Shown here one piece after another: positions 27,520 through 36,316 of a DNA stretch of 64,000 bases. The notes under the pieces are model-generated. The model was not told the DNA's origin and did no database searches. It was given only the letters and a program-made list of their open reading frames with translations. Position 1 is the stretch's first letter, and every line of letters starts with the position of its first letter. Source of the stretch: Achromobacter sp. Marseille-Q4962 (GTDB taxonomy: Bacteria > Pseudomonadota > Gammaproteobacteria > Burkholderiales > Burkholderiaceae_B); assembly GCF_943737005.1 (NCBI RefSeq), contig NZ_CALSFU010000008.1:62001-126000 (forward strand), given 5' to 3'. The position numbers and the translations under genes are program-made.

Positions 27520-27672
27520 TCAATAGGCGCGGTAGTAGTAATGCGGGCCCGGGTAGACGGGATAGTAGTAATGCGGCGCCGGACGATAATGCGGCGCATG
27601 CCGCGCGGGCACCACGATGCAACCGCTCAGCAGACTGGTCAGCGCAAGCAGCAACAACAGGCTTTTCTTCAT
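27520..27672 (-). CDS. Tiny His/Tyr-rich lipoprotein
   Basis: A 50-residue gene. MKKSLLLLLALTSLLSGC is a clean lipoprotein signal with lipobox LLSGC at residues 14-18. The 32-residue mature part is rich in H, Y and P (HAPHYRPAPHYYYPVYPG), ending HYYYRAY. AGGAG lies 9 bp before the ATG. It is the first gene of an operon with the YXWGXW protein. The His/Tyr clusters could bind metal or a surface, but this is only composition. Confidence 0.8.
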   Translation of the reverse strand: MKKSLLLLLALTSLLSGCIVVPARHAPHYRPAPHYYYPVYPGPHYYYRAY

Positions 27673-27940
27673 TTTGACAAACTCCTGCGAGCGCGCGGCC
27701 CTGGCACCGCCAGATCCGGGCTCGTGCAGATTAGGCCACGACTCGCGGTCCGGCGTTCGTCCGTGTAATCGTTCCGAAACAGCTTTCGCGTGACCGATGT
27801 TTGCGCGCCGGTGACCGGGCGTGTCTGGCGTAGCGGTCTGTGCGATTTGGGGGGCGTCAGGCTTCGGAGAGCAGGACCGGGCCCTTCAGGTGCGCTTCGA
27901 TCGCGTCCCCGCCGGGCGCATGCCGGCGGGAAACCGCGCG

Positions 27941-30022
27941 TCAATGCACGGAAGTCGGCGTGGCCGTGCGCGAAGCCTGGCTGGGCATGCGCTGTACGGC
28001 AAGCGTGTCGGGGTGGCTGGGCGAGGGCCGCACCACGACGGCGTTGTCGGCGTGGCCGGCGCCCAGGTTGGGCAGGTCGGCGGGGCGGGCGGCCACGGCC
28101 GTGAACGGTCCGCCGCCGCTGGGCGGCAAGCCGTCGAGGGTCAGGGGCTGGGCCCAGGCGCCGCCGTGGCGCGATAGCACCTGGTAACGCTGGCGCGCGC
28201 CAGCCGTGCGCGCGACGATGTAAAGCGTGTCGCCGATAATGCTGAGCGCGGGCGGCGAAGCGGCCTCGGCATCCAGGCTCACCGGCTTGCCGTGCTCTAT
28301 CAGCCAGAGCTGGCCGCCCGTCCGTTCCAGGATCGCGAGCACGACGTTGCCCTGCGCATCGGCGCCGATGGCGGGCCGTCCGACATAGGGCAGTCCGAGG
28401 TCCGCCGGGGCGCTCCATTCCATGTCCAGGTTGCTGGTGTCGCCATCTTCCACCAGCCGGGTCAGGTGATTGTCGTCGCGCCGGCGGAAATAGAGCTCGA
28501 CGCGCTGGTCGCGGCCGCGGATCGCCGCCAGGCCGCCGGCCGCCTGCGGCGCCGGCACGCGGCGCCATGCCTGCCAGGCGGGCTGCTCGCCCTTGCCGGC
28601 CGGCAGTTGCCGCGTATAGAAAAGCTCGCCCGCTTCGGTGACGGCGAAAACCACGTAGCGCCCGTCCGCGCCGCGCGCCACGGCCGGCGCGCCGGTCACG
28701 CCTTCCAGCGCGGGCAGGGCCTGCCAGGCGCCCCAACTGCCATCGATGCCGGACGGCGCGATCCAGTGCAGCTGCCCGTCGTAGCCCAGCGCCACGGCCG
28801 CCGCCTCGCCCAGCGGCGCCACGACGGGGATCTTGGCCACGCGCAAGCCGCCCAGCGCCTGCCAGCCCTGCCAGGTGCCGTCATGGCGCTGCTTGTTCGC
28901 CCACACGCCGCCCAGCGGGTCGCGCACCATCAGGCCGGCCGTGCCGTCGGCATGGGCGAACGTCACTAGCGGTCCGTTGGTGCGTCCGCCCAGGCATTGC
29001 CAGCGGCGCTGGCCGGAATCCCAGCGATTGACGGCCGCGTTGGTTTCGCCGGCGGCAAACACCACCAGCCCGCCGCGCCCGTCCGAATACACCTGCGGCG
29101 CCATGTCCTTGCGCGACACGTAATAGGCGCGCTGCACCCAGGCCGCGGCCGGCCCCGCGGGCTCCTTGCAGCCGGTCGGCCCCGCGCAGTAGTGGTAGTC
29201 GTTCCAGGCGTAGTGCTGGAAGATCATGGACTTATCGGCGATTTCCGCGTCGTCCAGGTTGCTGGCGCGTTCCTGGCTCGGATAGTCGATGTAGCCCGCC
29301 TCGGCATAGTTGCCGGGCACGCGCAGCATGGCTTCGCGCACCAGCCGCGCGCTGGCGATGTGGTCGGGATGCCCGTGGCCCGCGCAACGCCAGCACAGCT
29401 CCGTGTACGGAACGCTGATCGTATCGTCCAGGTGGCGCACCGTGGTCGGGCCGTACTGGCGGATCAGGCCGGCCAGGGTATCCACGAGCTGCGCGCGCGT
29501 GTAGACCTCCACATGCGGGCCCAGCGTGTCCACGCGCTGCCCGGGCTCGGACTCGGTGCGGCTCAGCGGCGTCAGGCTGCCCCAGCCCTTGCCCAGCCAG
29601 GGATCTTTCAGGCGCATGTGCCAGAGCTGCACGCGCGGATTGCCGCGCAAGGTGAAGCGCGCGATGGTGCGCCCGCTCACGGTGCCCGCGTCTTCCCGCC
29701 AGTCGTCGGGCTGATGCGCCATATAGGCGTAGGCCGAGCGTATGCCGCGCTCGCGGCCCAGCATATAGCCTTCGCCCTCGCCGGCGTCGCTGGCGGTCAG
29801 GTACACCACCCGCACACAGCCGCCCGCCTCGATGTTGGCGGCGATATCCGGGTTCATGAACAGCAGATCGTCATCCAGGTGGGCCACGAAAGCCAGGTCC
29901 TTGATGCCGTGGCATTGCGCCAGCGAGGGCGGGGCGGCCTGCGCAGGGCAAGAGATCAGGCTGACGAGCGCGCAGAAGAGCGCGCGGACCACCAGGCGCG
30001 GCAGGACCATCGGAACGGACAT
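27941..30022 (-). CDS. Exported PIG-L-family deacetylase with C-terminal beta-propeller-like region
   Basis: A 693-residue protein with a signal peptide (cleavage after PAQA near residue 29). The N-terminal third is a PIG-L (LmbE) zinc deacetylase: VAHLDDDLLFMNPD holds the His-x-Asp-Asp site and GHGHPDHIASARLV the second zinc ligand. The remainder has repeated W-rich segments (WQGWQALGG, WGAWQALP, WQAWRRVP) like the PLL/DUF346 lectin propeller. Together they suggest a secreted sugar N-deacetylase that binds glycans. Start 30022 is chosen for the signal peptide. The 270 bp after its stop holds no supported gene. Confidence 0.82.
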   Translation of the reverse strand: MSVPMVLPRLVVRALFCALVSLISCPAQAAPPSLAQCHGIKDLAFVAHLDDDLLFMNPDIAANIEAGGCVRVVYLTASDAGEGEGYMLGRERGIRSAYAYMAHQPDDWREDAGTVSGRTIARFTLRGNPRVQLWHMRLKDPWLGKGWGSLTPLSRTESEPGQRVDTLGPHVEVYTRAQLVDTLAGLIRQYGPTTVRHLDDTISVPYTELCWRCAGHGHPDHIASARLVREAMLRVPGNYAEAGYIDYPSQERASNLDDAEIADKSMIFQHYAWNDYHYCAGPTGCKEPAGPAAAWVQRAYYVSRKDMAPQVYSDGRGGLVVFAAGETNAAVNRWDSGQRRWQCLGGRTNGPLVTFAHADGTAGLMVRDPLGGVWANKQRHDGTWQGWQALGGLRVAKIPVVAPLGEAAAVALGYDGQLHWIAPSGIDGSWGAWQALPALEGVTGAPAVARGADGRYVVFAVTEAGELFYTRQLPAGKGEQPAWQAWRRVPAPQAAGGLAAIRGRDQRVELYFRRRDDNHLTRLVEDGDTSNLDMEWSAPADLGLPYVGRPAIGADAQGNVVLAILERTGGQLWLIEHGKPVSLDAEAASPPALSIIGDTLYIVARTAGARQRYQVLSRHGGAWAQPLTLDGLPPSGGGPFTAVAARPADLPNLGAGHADNAVVVRPSPSHPDTLAVQRMPSQASRTATPTSVH

Positions 30023-30153
30023 ATAAGAGACGAACAGGGAATTGCAATGAAACGGGGAAAGGCGGTGCACGGCGCGGCGCCCGGGAAAGGGCGCGCGCGG
30101 GCCGGCACGCAACGGACTTCACTTCATGGCAGCCGGGGGCCGCACGTTCAGGT

Positions 30154-30777
30154 TCAGGCCTGGGCCTCCGCCACCGCGCGCTGCACCGCCGGGCGGTTGC
30201 CGACACGCTCCAGGTAGGCCGTCAGCTTGGGAAACCGCGTCATGTCCACGCCGTCGCCCTCCAGCCAGCTGCCGATCGTGTACAGATAGCCGTCGACGTA
30301 GCTGTAGCGGTCGCCCGCCGCCCAGGGGCCGGCGATCTGCGTTTCGAGGTAGGCCGCGCAGGCCGTCATCGTTTCGGGAACCTTGGCCCGCATCGCTTCG
30401 TGCGCCGCGGGGTCGTCCGCCCAGCGCGCGCCGCGCCGTTTGTGCGCATGCGCCACGTGCGCCGTCGAAGCCAGATAGCTCGCCAGCTCCTGAAGCCGCG
30501 CGAAGGCGAACGGATCGTCCAGCGGGGCCAGCTTCGCGTCCGGAAAGCTCTGCGCCACGAAAGCCAGCAGGGCAGGCGTCTCCGTCAGCACGCCCTGCGG
30601 CGTGGCCAGCGCCGGCACCCGGCCCTTGGGATTCACGCGCAGGTACTCCGCGCTCTGCTGCTGCCCGGCGGAGAAATCGAGCTTCACCAGATCGAAATCG
30701 GCGTCCGCCTCGCGCAGCGCGATATGAGTGGCCAGCGCGCACGTGCCGGGAGCGGTATAGAAAGTCCAACGTGACAT
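30154..30777 (-). CDS. gstA: Glutathione S-transferase (beta-class-like)
   Basis: A 207-residue GST. The N-terminal domain is FYTAPGTCALATHIALREA, the pattern of bacterial beta-class enzymes with a Cys near residue 13, then NPKGRVPAL and LTETPALLAFVA for glutathione binding, and a helical C-terminal domain. It conjugates or reduces with glutathione; substrate unknown. Start 30777 follows AAGGAAA. No operon partner. Confidence 0.87.
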   Translation of the reverse strand: MSRWTFYTAPGTCALATHIALREADADFDLVKLDFSAGQQQSAEYLRVNPKGRVPALATPQGVLTETPALLAFVAQSFPDAKLAPLDDPFAFARLQELASYLASTAHVAHAHKRRGARWADDPAAHEAMRAKVPETMTACAAYLETQIAGPWAAGDRYSYVDGYLYTIGSWLEGDGVDMTRFPKLTAYLERVGNRPAVQRAVAEAQA

Positions 30778-30905
30778 CTGCGTTTCCTTGTATGGGGCTG
30801 CGTCGGATGCCAAGAATAACGGCGGCGGGCGCAAGGATAAAGGTGACGGGTCGAAGGGCGGGCCGCGCCGCCGCGACCGGAAGGCCGGCGCGGCCCGGGC
30901 CACGA

Positions 30906-31235
30906 TCAGGTGTGGTCTTTCACGGTGGCGGCGGGGGCATTGGCCTTGACGGATTCGATGCCGTTATCCCGCGCCGCGGTGCCCGAATACATTTCGCTCT
31001 GGCCGATCACCTGCCCGTTTGCCGCGGTCAGCGTGAAATACGGCGAACCATTGGCCGCCGTCTTGCGCTCATACCTCGCATCGATCGGCGCATTCTGGCG
31101 GACCGACGCAATGCCGTCCTGGGCGCTGGCTTTCGAGGAATAGCGCTGGCTGCTGAGAATGATTTCGTGATTGCCCGCTTTCAGGTTGAACACATACTGA
31201 TCGCCGCTGCGCTTCAATTCAAAGTAACCGCTCAT
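30906..31235 (-). CDS. YegP-like DUF1508 tandem-repeat protein
   Basis: A 109-residue protein of two DUF1508 units: GYFELKRSGDQYVFNLKAGN with SSQRYSSKASAQDGIASV, then SPYFTLTAANGQVIGQS with MYSGTAARDNGIESV. This is the E. coli YegP layout, small and of unknown function, often stress-induced. No cysteine or catalytic pattern. It sits alone between the GST and DoxX genes. Confidence 0.88.
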   Translation of the reverse strand: MSGYFELKRSGDQYVFNLKAGNHEIILSSQRYSSKASAQDGIASVRQNAPIDARYERKTAANGSPYFTLTAANGQVIGQSEMYSGTAARDNGIESVKANAPAATVKDHT

Positions 31236-31365
31236 GAAAATCTCCTATGTTGTTATTCGGAGTTGATCGGTGCTGCGATGCGTACATGCAGGAACGCGGG
31301 GCAATAATAGTTCAAGCTTTATGGTTCGGGAATGAAGATGCGCATTCCTTGAATATCGGCCGGCC

Positions 31366-31398
31366 TCGAAAACAAAGGCCGCCTCTTCGGCGGCCGCT
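31366..31398 (-). terminator. Rho-independent terminator after the DoxX gene
   Basis: On the minus strand a 7-bp stem GGCCGCC/GGCGGCC with a 5-base loop is followed by TTTGTTTT. It lies about 60 bp after the doxX-like stop and should end that transcript. Confidence 0.85.
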
Positions 31399-31453
31399 CC
31401 TTCCGGCGCGGCGGCTGGCGCCGCCGGTCCGTGCGCCCAAGCGGCGCGCGCGT

Positions 31454-31861
31454 TTAATTCCACTTGCCGCCATTTCCGGCCAGGCTGAACCTTCCGGCTC
31501 CCATGAACGCGATAGCGAGCGCGCAGAAGAGGAACATGCCCTGTAGTTCCAGCGCCCAGCCGCCGCTATTGTTCAGGCTGGAGATTTGCCCGGTGTGCGC
31601 GAGCAGGATGGCGACCACCATATTGATGGCGATGATGAGGCCGCCCAGGCGGGTGTAGATGCCCACGATGATGAGCACCGGGGCGAGGATTTCGCCGATA
31701 TAGACGCCGTAGGCGAGAAATCCGGGCAGGCCGTGCGAGGACAGCATGCCGGCGATGCCGCCGACGCCGCCGCCGGTGATCTTGAAAAGACCGTGCAACA
31801 GGATCAGGATGCCCAGCGCCAGGCGCAGGACCAGCTTGCCAGTGTCGTCGGATTTGAACAT
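31454..31861 (-). CDS. DoxX-family membrane protein
   Basis: A 135-residue four-helix membrane protein of the DoxX/YqjF type: LVLRLALGILILLHGLFKI, the glycine-rich loop GGGVGGIAGMLSSHGLPGFL, and GEILAPVLIIVGIYTRLGGL. Members are linked to redox or thiosulfate metabolism in some species; this one has no diagnostic partner. Start 31861 is used since the longer frame lacks a site. A terminator follows. Confidence 0.87.
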   Translation of the reverse strand: MFKSDDTGKLVLRLALGILILLHGLFKITGGGVGGIAGMLSSHGLPGFLAYGVYIGEILAPVLIIVGIYTRLGGLIIAINMVVAILLAHTGQISSLNNSGGWALELQGMFLFCALAIAFMGAGRFSLAGNGGKWN

Positions 31862-31965
31862 GTCTGGATTCTCTTTTTTAGTCCGGAATGCCGGACAGGC
31901 GCGGCCATTATGGCAAGACCCGGGGAAAATCATCAAGCTTTTGTCCCCGGAGCGTTAACTAACGC

Positions 31966-33355
31966 TTACAGCTCTTCCAGATAGCGCATGCGGAAGCGCC
32001 GGCCTTTGATGTTGCAGGCGGAAAGCCGGCCGTAGGCCTGCCTGGCGATGCGGCGGTCCAGGGCGACATAGGTGTTGTATTCGGTGACGTTGATCTTGCC
32101 CAGCTGTTCGAAGGCCAGCCCGCCTTCGCCGGTGAAGGCGCCGACCAGATCGCCGGGGCGCAGCTTGTCTTTCTTGCCGCCCTGGATGCAGAGGGTCACC
32201 ATGGGTGCGCGCAGCGGCCGGTCGGCGCGCGGGCGCAGCGACTGGAGATCGCCCCAGACCAGGGGGGGCGCCCTGGTATTGCTCGATGAGGGTGGCCCAG
32301 CGCATTTCGTCGGCGGCGCACAGGCTGAGCGCCAGGCCCTTCTGTTCGCCGCGGCCGCTGCGTCCGATGCGGTGGATGTGCACCTCGGTGTCTTTGGTGA
32401 CATCCACGTTGATGACGGCGCCCAGGTTCTGGATATCCAGCCCGCGGGCGGCCACGTCGGTGGCGACGAGGACGGCGCAGCTCTGGTTGGCGAACTGGAT
32501 GAGGATCTCGTCGCGCTCGCGCTGTTCGAGGTCGCCATGCAGCGCGAGGGCGCTCACGCCCTGGTCGCGCAGGGTTTGCACCAGGTCGTGGCTGCGGGCC
32601 TTGGTGTTGCAGAAGGCCAGGGTGGAGGCGGGGCGGAAGTGGGCGAGCAGGCGCGCGACGGCGTCGAGCCGTTCTTCGGGGGCGATTTCGTAAAAGATCT
32701 GTTCGATGCGGCTGGCGTCGTGCCGGGCTTCGACCTTGACCTCGGCGGGGTTGCGCAGGAAGCGGGCGCTGAGCTTGCGGATGTTGTCCGGGTAGGTGGC
32801 CGAGAACAGCAGGGTCTGGCGCTTGGCCGGGCAGTGCGAAACGATGGCCACGATGTCGTCGTAGAAGCCCATGTCGACCATGCGGTCGGCTTCGTCCAGC
32901 ACCAGGGTGTTGAGCCCGGCCAGGTCTAGATTGCCGCGCGCGAGGTGGTCCAGGACGCGGCCGGGGGTGCCGACGACGACGTGGGCGCCGCGGGCCAGGG
33001 ACTCGGCCTGCGGGCGCACCGCGGCGCCGCCGCACAGGGTGAGCACCTTGATGTTGGGAATGAGGCGGGCCAGCCGGCGCAGTTCCTGGGCGACCTGGTC
33101 GGCCAGTTCGCGCGTGGGGCACAGCGCCAGCGTTTGCGGGGCGAACCAGGGCGGGTTGACTTTCTGCAGCGCGCCCAGGCCGAAGGCGGCGGTCTTGCCG
33201 CTGCCGGTCTTGGCCTGGGCGATCAGGTCGCGGCCTTCGAGGATGAGCGGCAGGCTTTGCGCCTGGATGGGCGTCATGCGCTCGAAGCCCAGGCTTTGCA
33301 GGTTCTGAAGCAGGGCGGGCGCAAGGGGCAGGGTGGAGAACTCGGTGTCGGTCAC
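31966..33355 (-). pseudogene. dbpA: ATP-dependent RNA helicase DbpA, frameshifted in a C7 tract
   Basis: A DEAD-box helicase that helps assemble the 50S ribosomal subunit. A GTG start (33355) leads AKTGSGKT, DEADRMVDMGF, FSATYP and HRIGRSGRG in one frame. The 23S-rRNA-binding C-terminal domain (VTLCIQGGKKDKLRPGDLVG to RMRYLEEL) is in another. The frames meet at a run of seven C on the minus strand (32262-32268); with six, the text reads through as QGAPLVWGDLQ. The 1390-nt length is one over a multiple of three. As it stands the product would lose the rRNA-specific domain; corrected, it is about 462 residues. It could be a sequencing error, a true mutation or slippage. Confidence 0.88.
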
Positions 33356-33435
33356 GGCAAGGCGGGCCCGCCACGAAGGGGGGGCGCAATAAGAAGCGTA
33401 GGGCGTGAGTGTAAGCCCTGGCGGGTCGGCGCGCC

Positions 33436-34209
33436 CTAGCCGGCGGGCGGCGGCGCGGGCGGCTCGTAGGTGCGCGCCAGCGCCGTGGCGGCCTGCTGCA
33501 TGCGCGGCAGCCAGGCGCGCGCGGCGTCGATCGTGAGCCGGGCGACGGGGGCATGCAGGGCCACGGCGGCCACGACGCGGTTGCCCTGCATGATGGGCGC
33601 GGCCATGCACACGATGCCGAGCAGGAATTCCTCGCGGTCGAAGCTCGCGCCTTCCTTGCGGATCACGCGCAGCTCTTCTTCCAGCGCGTCCGGGTCGCAC
33701 ACGGTGTTGGGCGTGTAGCGGGGCAGCTCGGCGGCGCGCAGCACGCGCTGGCGGGCCTCGCGCCGCATGTGGGCGAGGAACAGCTTGCCGCTGGCCGTGC
33801 AGTGCAGCGGCACGCGCGACCCCGACTGCAGGTTGACGCGCAGCGGCCAGGCGGTTTCGACGCGGTCCAGGTAGATGACCTCGTCGCCGTCGAGCATGGT
33901 GCAGTTGCAGGTTTCGCCGATGGCGTCGACCAGGCTGTCGAGGATGCGGTGGCGTTCGGCCCGCAGCGGCGAGTTGAGCAGGGTGTCGCGCGCCATGGCG
34001 CACAGGCGGGGACCGCTGACGTAGCTCTTGCCGGCCGGTTCGCGCAGCAGCATGCCGGCGTCCACCAGCCTGGAGAGGATGCGCAGCACCGAGGGTTTGG
34101 GCAGCCCGGTGGCTTCGGTGAGGGCGGCCAGGCTCACCGGATTGGGGGAGCGGGCCACCTGTTCCAGCAGCGAAAGCGCGCGCAGCGCGGCGGAGGATTC
34201 GTCTTTCAT
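33436..34209 (-). CDS. IclR-family regulator next to xsc
   Basis: A 257-residue regulator with an N-terminal wHTH (SLAALTEATGLPKPSVLRILSRLVDAG) and a C-terminal effector domain (SGKLFLAHMRREARQRVL, FDREEFLLGIVCMAAPI). It is divergent from xsc-pta, 160 bp away, with an AT-rich palindrome at its own start. It is the likely local controller of xsc-pta, probably answering to a sulfonate intermediate. This contrasts with the MocR-type regulator nearer tauABC. Confidence 0.88.
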   Translation of the reverse strand: MKDESSAALRALSLLEQVARSPNPVSLAALTEATGLPKPSVLRILSRLVDAGMLLREPAGKSYVSGPRLCAMARDTLLNSPLRAERHRILDSLVDAIGETCNCTMLDGDEVIYLDRVETAWPLRVNLQSGSRVPLHCTASGKLFLAHMRREARQRVLRAAELPRYTPNTVCDPDALEEELRVIRKEGASFDREEFLLGIVCMAAPIMQGNRVVAAVALHAPVARLTIDAARAWLPRMQQAATALARTYEPPAPPPAG

Positions 34210-34211
34210 CT

Positions 34212-34224
34212 TTCAATAATTGAA
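34212..34224 (-). promoter_or_regulatory. Palindrome TTCAATAATTGAA at the IclR-type gene start
   Basis: A perfect palindrome with 6-bp arms and a single central base sits just upstream of the regulator's ATG (34209) in the divergent region shared with xsc. Position and symmetry suit an autoregulatory operator. The binding protein is inferred. Confidence 0.45.
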
Positions 34225-34369
34225 GATTCGGCGGCCTGGCGGCGTGGGATTGCGGATTTTGCGAAAAATGGAACGCACCAGGGTGGGCATGACGCGGGTT
34301 CTGCTGCAGTATCGGATCACTCCGGCCAATATGCAATGCGTTCCGGGCCGGTCCCGCCAGGAGAGAGAC

Positions 34370-36181
34370 ATGAGCAGCAAGCAACACATGACCCCCAGCG
34401 AAGCGTTCGTGGAGACGCTGGTGGCCCAGGGCGTCAAGGACGTGTTCGGCATTGTGGGTTCGGCCTTCATGGACGCGCTGGACCTGTTTCCCGCCGCGGG
34501 CATCCGCTTCGTGCCCACGGTGCACGAGCAGGGCGCCGCGCACATGGCCGACGGCTATTCGCGCGTGACGGGCCGCCATGGCGTGTGCATCGCGCAGAAC
34601 GGCCCCGGCATCACGAATTTCGTCACTGGCGTGGCGGCCGCGTACTGGGCCCACAGCCCCGTGGTGGCCATCACGCCCGAAACCGGCACGTCGGGCATGG
34701 GCCTGGGCGGGTTCCAGGAAACCGACCAGATGCCGATCTTCTCGCGCATCACCAAGTACCAGGCCCACGTGAACCGGCCCGACCGCATCGCGGAATTCAC
34801 GGCCAAGGCGTTTGACAATGCCATGGCCGAGCGCGGCCCGGCCCAGCTCAACATTCCGCGCGATTATTTCTATGGCGAGATCGACGTGGCCATTCCCGAG
34901 CCGCGCCGCCTGCGCCGCGGACCGGGCGCGGAGGAAGACCTGGAAGAGGCGGCGCGCCTGCTGGCTCAGGCGAAGTTTCCCGTCATCGTGGCCGGCGGCG
35001 GCGTGCTGTTCTCGGACGGGCAGGCGGAATGCGTGGCGCTGGCGGAACTGCTGGGCGCGCCCGTGGTGACCAGCTATCTGCACAACGACGCCTTCCCGGC
35101 CAGCCATCCGTTGTGGTGCGGCCCGCTGGGCTACCAGGGTTCCAAGGCCGGCATGAAGCTGCTGTCGCAGGCCGACGTGGTGCTCGCGCTGGGCACGCGG
35201 CTGGGGCCTTTCGGCACCTTGCCGCAGCACGGCCTGGACTACTGGCCGCAGAATGCGCGCATCATCCAGGTGGACGCCGACCACCGCATGCTGGGCCTGG
35301 TGCGCCCGGTGTCGGTTAGCATCTGCGGCGACGCCAGGCCCGCGGCCGCCTCGCTGACGGCACGGCTCAAGACCCTCGAGGTGGCCAGCGCGGCCACCCG
35401 CGAGCAGCGCGCCCGGGCCATCGCCGACGAAAAGGCCGCCTGGGAAAACGAGCTGAACGAGTGGACCCACGAGCGCGACGACTGGAGCGTGGACATCATC
35501 GAGCACAGCGGCGGCCGCATGCACCCGCGCCGCATGCTGCGCGAGCTGGAACGCGCCATGCCCCGGCACGTCATGGTGTCGACCGACATCGGCAACATCT
35601 GCTCGGTGTCCAATAGTTACCTGCGTTTCGACGAGCCCAATTCCATGCTGGCCGCGATGAGCTTCGGCAATTGCGGCTATGCGCTGCCCGCGCTCATCGG
35701 CGCCAAGCTGGGGCGCCCCGACCGGCCGGCCGTGGCCTATGTGGGCGATGGCGCGTGGTGCATGAGCTTCCAGGAGCTGCTGACCTGCGTGCGCGAGCAG
35801 ATTCCGGTGACGGCGGTGGTCTTCCACAACGGGCAGTGGGGCGCCGAGAAGAAGAACCAGGTCGATTTCTACGGCCGGCGCTTCGTGGGCAGCAACCTGA
35901 AGAACCCGAACTTCGCCGAGCTGGCGCGCGCCATGGGCGCCGAGGGCGTGCGCGTGGAGCACGCCGACCAGGTGGGCGCGGCGCTGCAGGCGGCATGCCA
36001 GGCGCAGGCGGAGGGCAAGACCACCGTGCTGGAAATGATGGTGAGCCAGGAGCTGGGCGACCCGTTCCGCCGCGATGCGCTCAAGCAGCCGGTGCGCTTC
36101 CTGGACAAGTACAAGCCCTATGTGAACCAGCCTTTCGAGCCGGGCGAAACGCCGCTGCCGGTGGAGCCCGCGGGCCGCTGA
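34370..36181 (+). CDS. xsc: Sulfoacetaldehyde acetyltransferase
   Basis: Thiamine-diphosphate enzyme that splits sulfoacetaldehyde with phosphate into acetyl phosphate and sulfite, the key C-S cleavage in taurine breakdown. The 603-residue length is right for Xsc. The N terminus has GVKDVFGIVGSAFMDALDLF and the cofactor glutamate in TVHEQGAAHMADGYSR (E53); the C-terminal ThDP site is in YVGDGAWCMSFQELLTCVRE with NGQWGAEKKNQ. These residues separate Xsc from acetolactate synthase. AGGAGAG precedes ATG 34370. pta follows, after two strong hairpins. Confidence 0.94.
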   Translation: MSSKQHMTPSEAFVETLVAQGVKDVFGIVGSAFMDALDLFPAAGIRFVPTVHEQGAAHMADGYSRVTGRHGVCIAQNGPGITNFVTGVAAAYWAHSPVVAITPETGTSGMGLGGFQETDQMPIFSRITKYQAHVNRPDRIAEFTAKAFDNAMAERGPAQLNIPRDYFYGEIDVAIPEPRRLRRGPGAEEDLEEAARLLAQAKFPVIVAGGGVLFSDGQAECVALAELLGAPVVTSYLHNDAFPASHPLWCGPLGYQGSKAGMKLLSQADVVLALGTRLGPFGTLPQHGLDYWPQNARIIQVDADHRMLGLVRPVSVSICGDARPAAASLTARLKTLEVASAATREQRARAIADEKAAWENELNEWTHERDDWSVDIIEHSGGRMHPRRMLRELERAMPRHVMVSTDIGNICSVSNSYLRFDEPNSMLAAMSFGNCGYALPALIGAKLGRPDRPAVAYVGDGAWCMSFQELLTCVREQIPVTAVVFHNGQWGAEKKNQVDFYGRRFVGSNLKNPNFAELARAMGAEGVRVEHADQVGAALQAACQAQAEGKTTVLEMMVSQELGDPFRRDALKQPVRFLDKYKPYVNQPFEPGETPLPVEPAGR

Positions 36182-36215
36182 ACGGTCCGCGGCGCGCGCG
36201 GAAACAAGGCGGCAA

Positions 36216-36268
36216 CGCGCCGCGCCTTCGCGCGGCGCGCGTCCGACCCGGCGCGAGCGCGCCGGGTC
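36216..36268 (+). other. Two tandem perfect hairpins between xsc and pta
   Basis: The first has a 10-bp stem CGCGCCGCGC/GCGCGGCGCG with loop CTTC (36216-36239). The second has an 11-bp stem GACCCGGCGCG/CGCGCCGGGTC with a 2-base spacer (36245-36268). No T tract follows either. They may stabilise the xsc mRNA or reduce read-through to pta. Confidence 0.7.
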
Positions 36269-36316
36269 CAGTGCCGGCCGCGTCCATCAACGAGCGGCCG
36301 GCGGGAGCATCAGGAC

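Noticed and set aside
27860-27940. In-frame continuation past the PIG-L stop, ending in ...IEAHLKGPVLLSEA
   Set aside because: It looks protein-like but follows a clean stop, has no start or ribosome site and is only 27 residues; high GC makes such frames common.
34253-34369. A TauR-type box upstream of xsc
   Set aside because: A single CTGGTGCG-like unit is present on the minus strand, but no partner lies 23 bp away on either side.
33356-35962. Extension of the dbpA frame upstream to about 1335 codons
   Set aside because: The part beyond the GTG at 33355 is antisense to the IclR-type gene and xsc and contains no domain.
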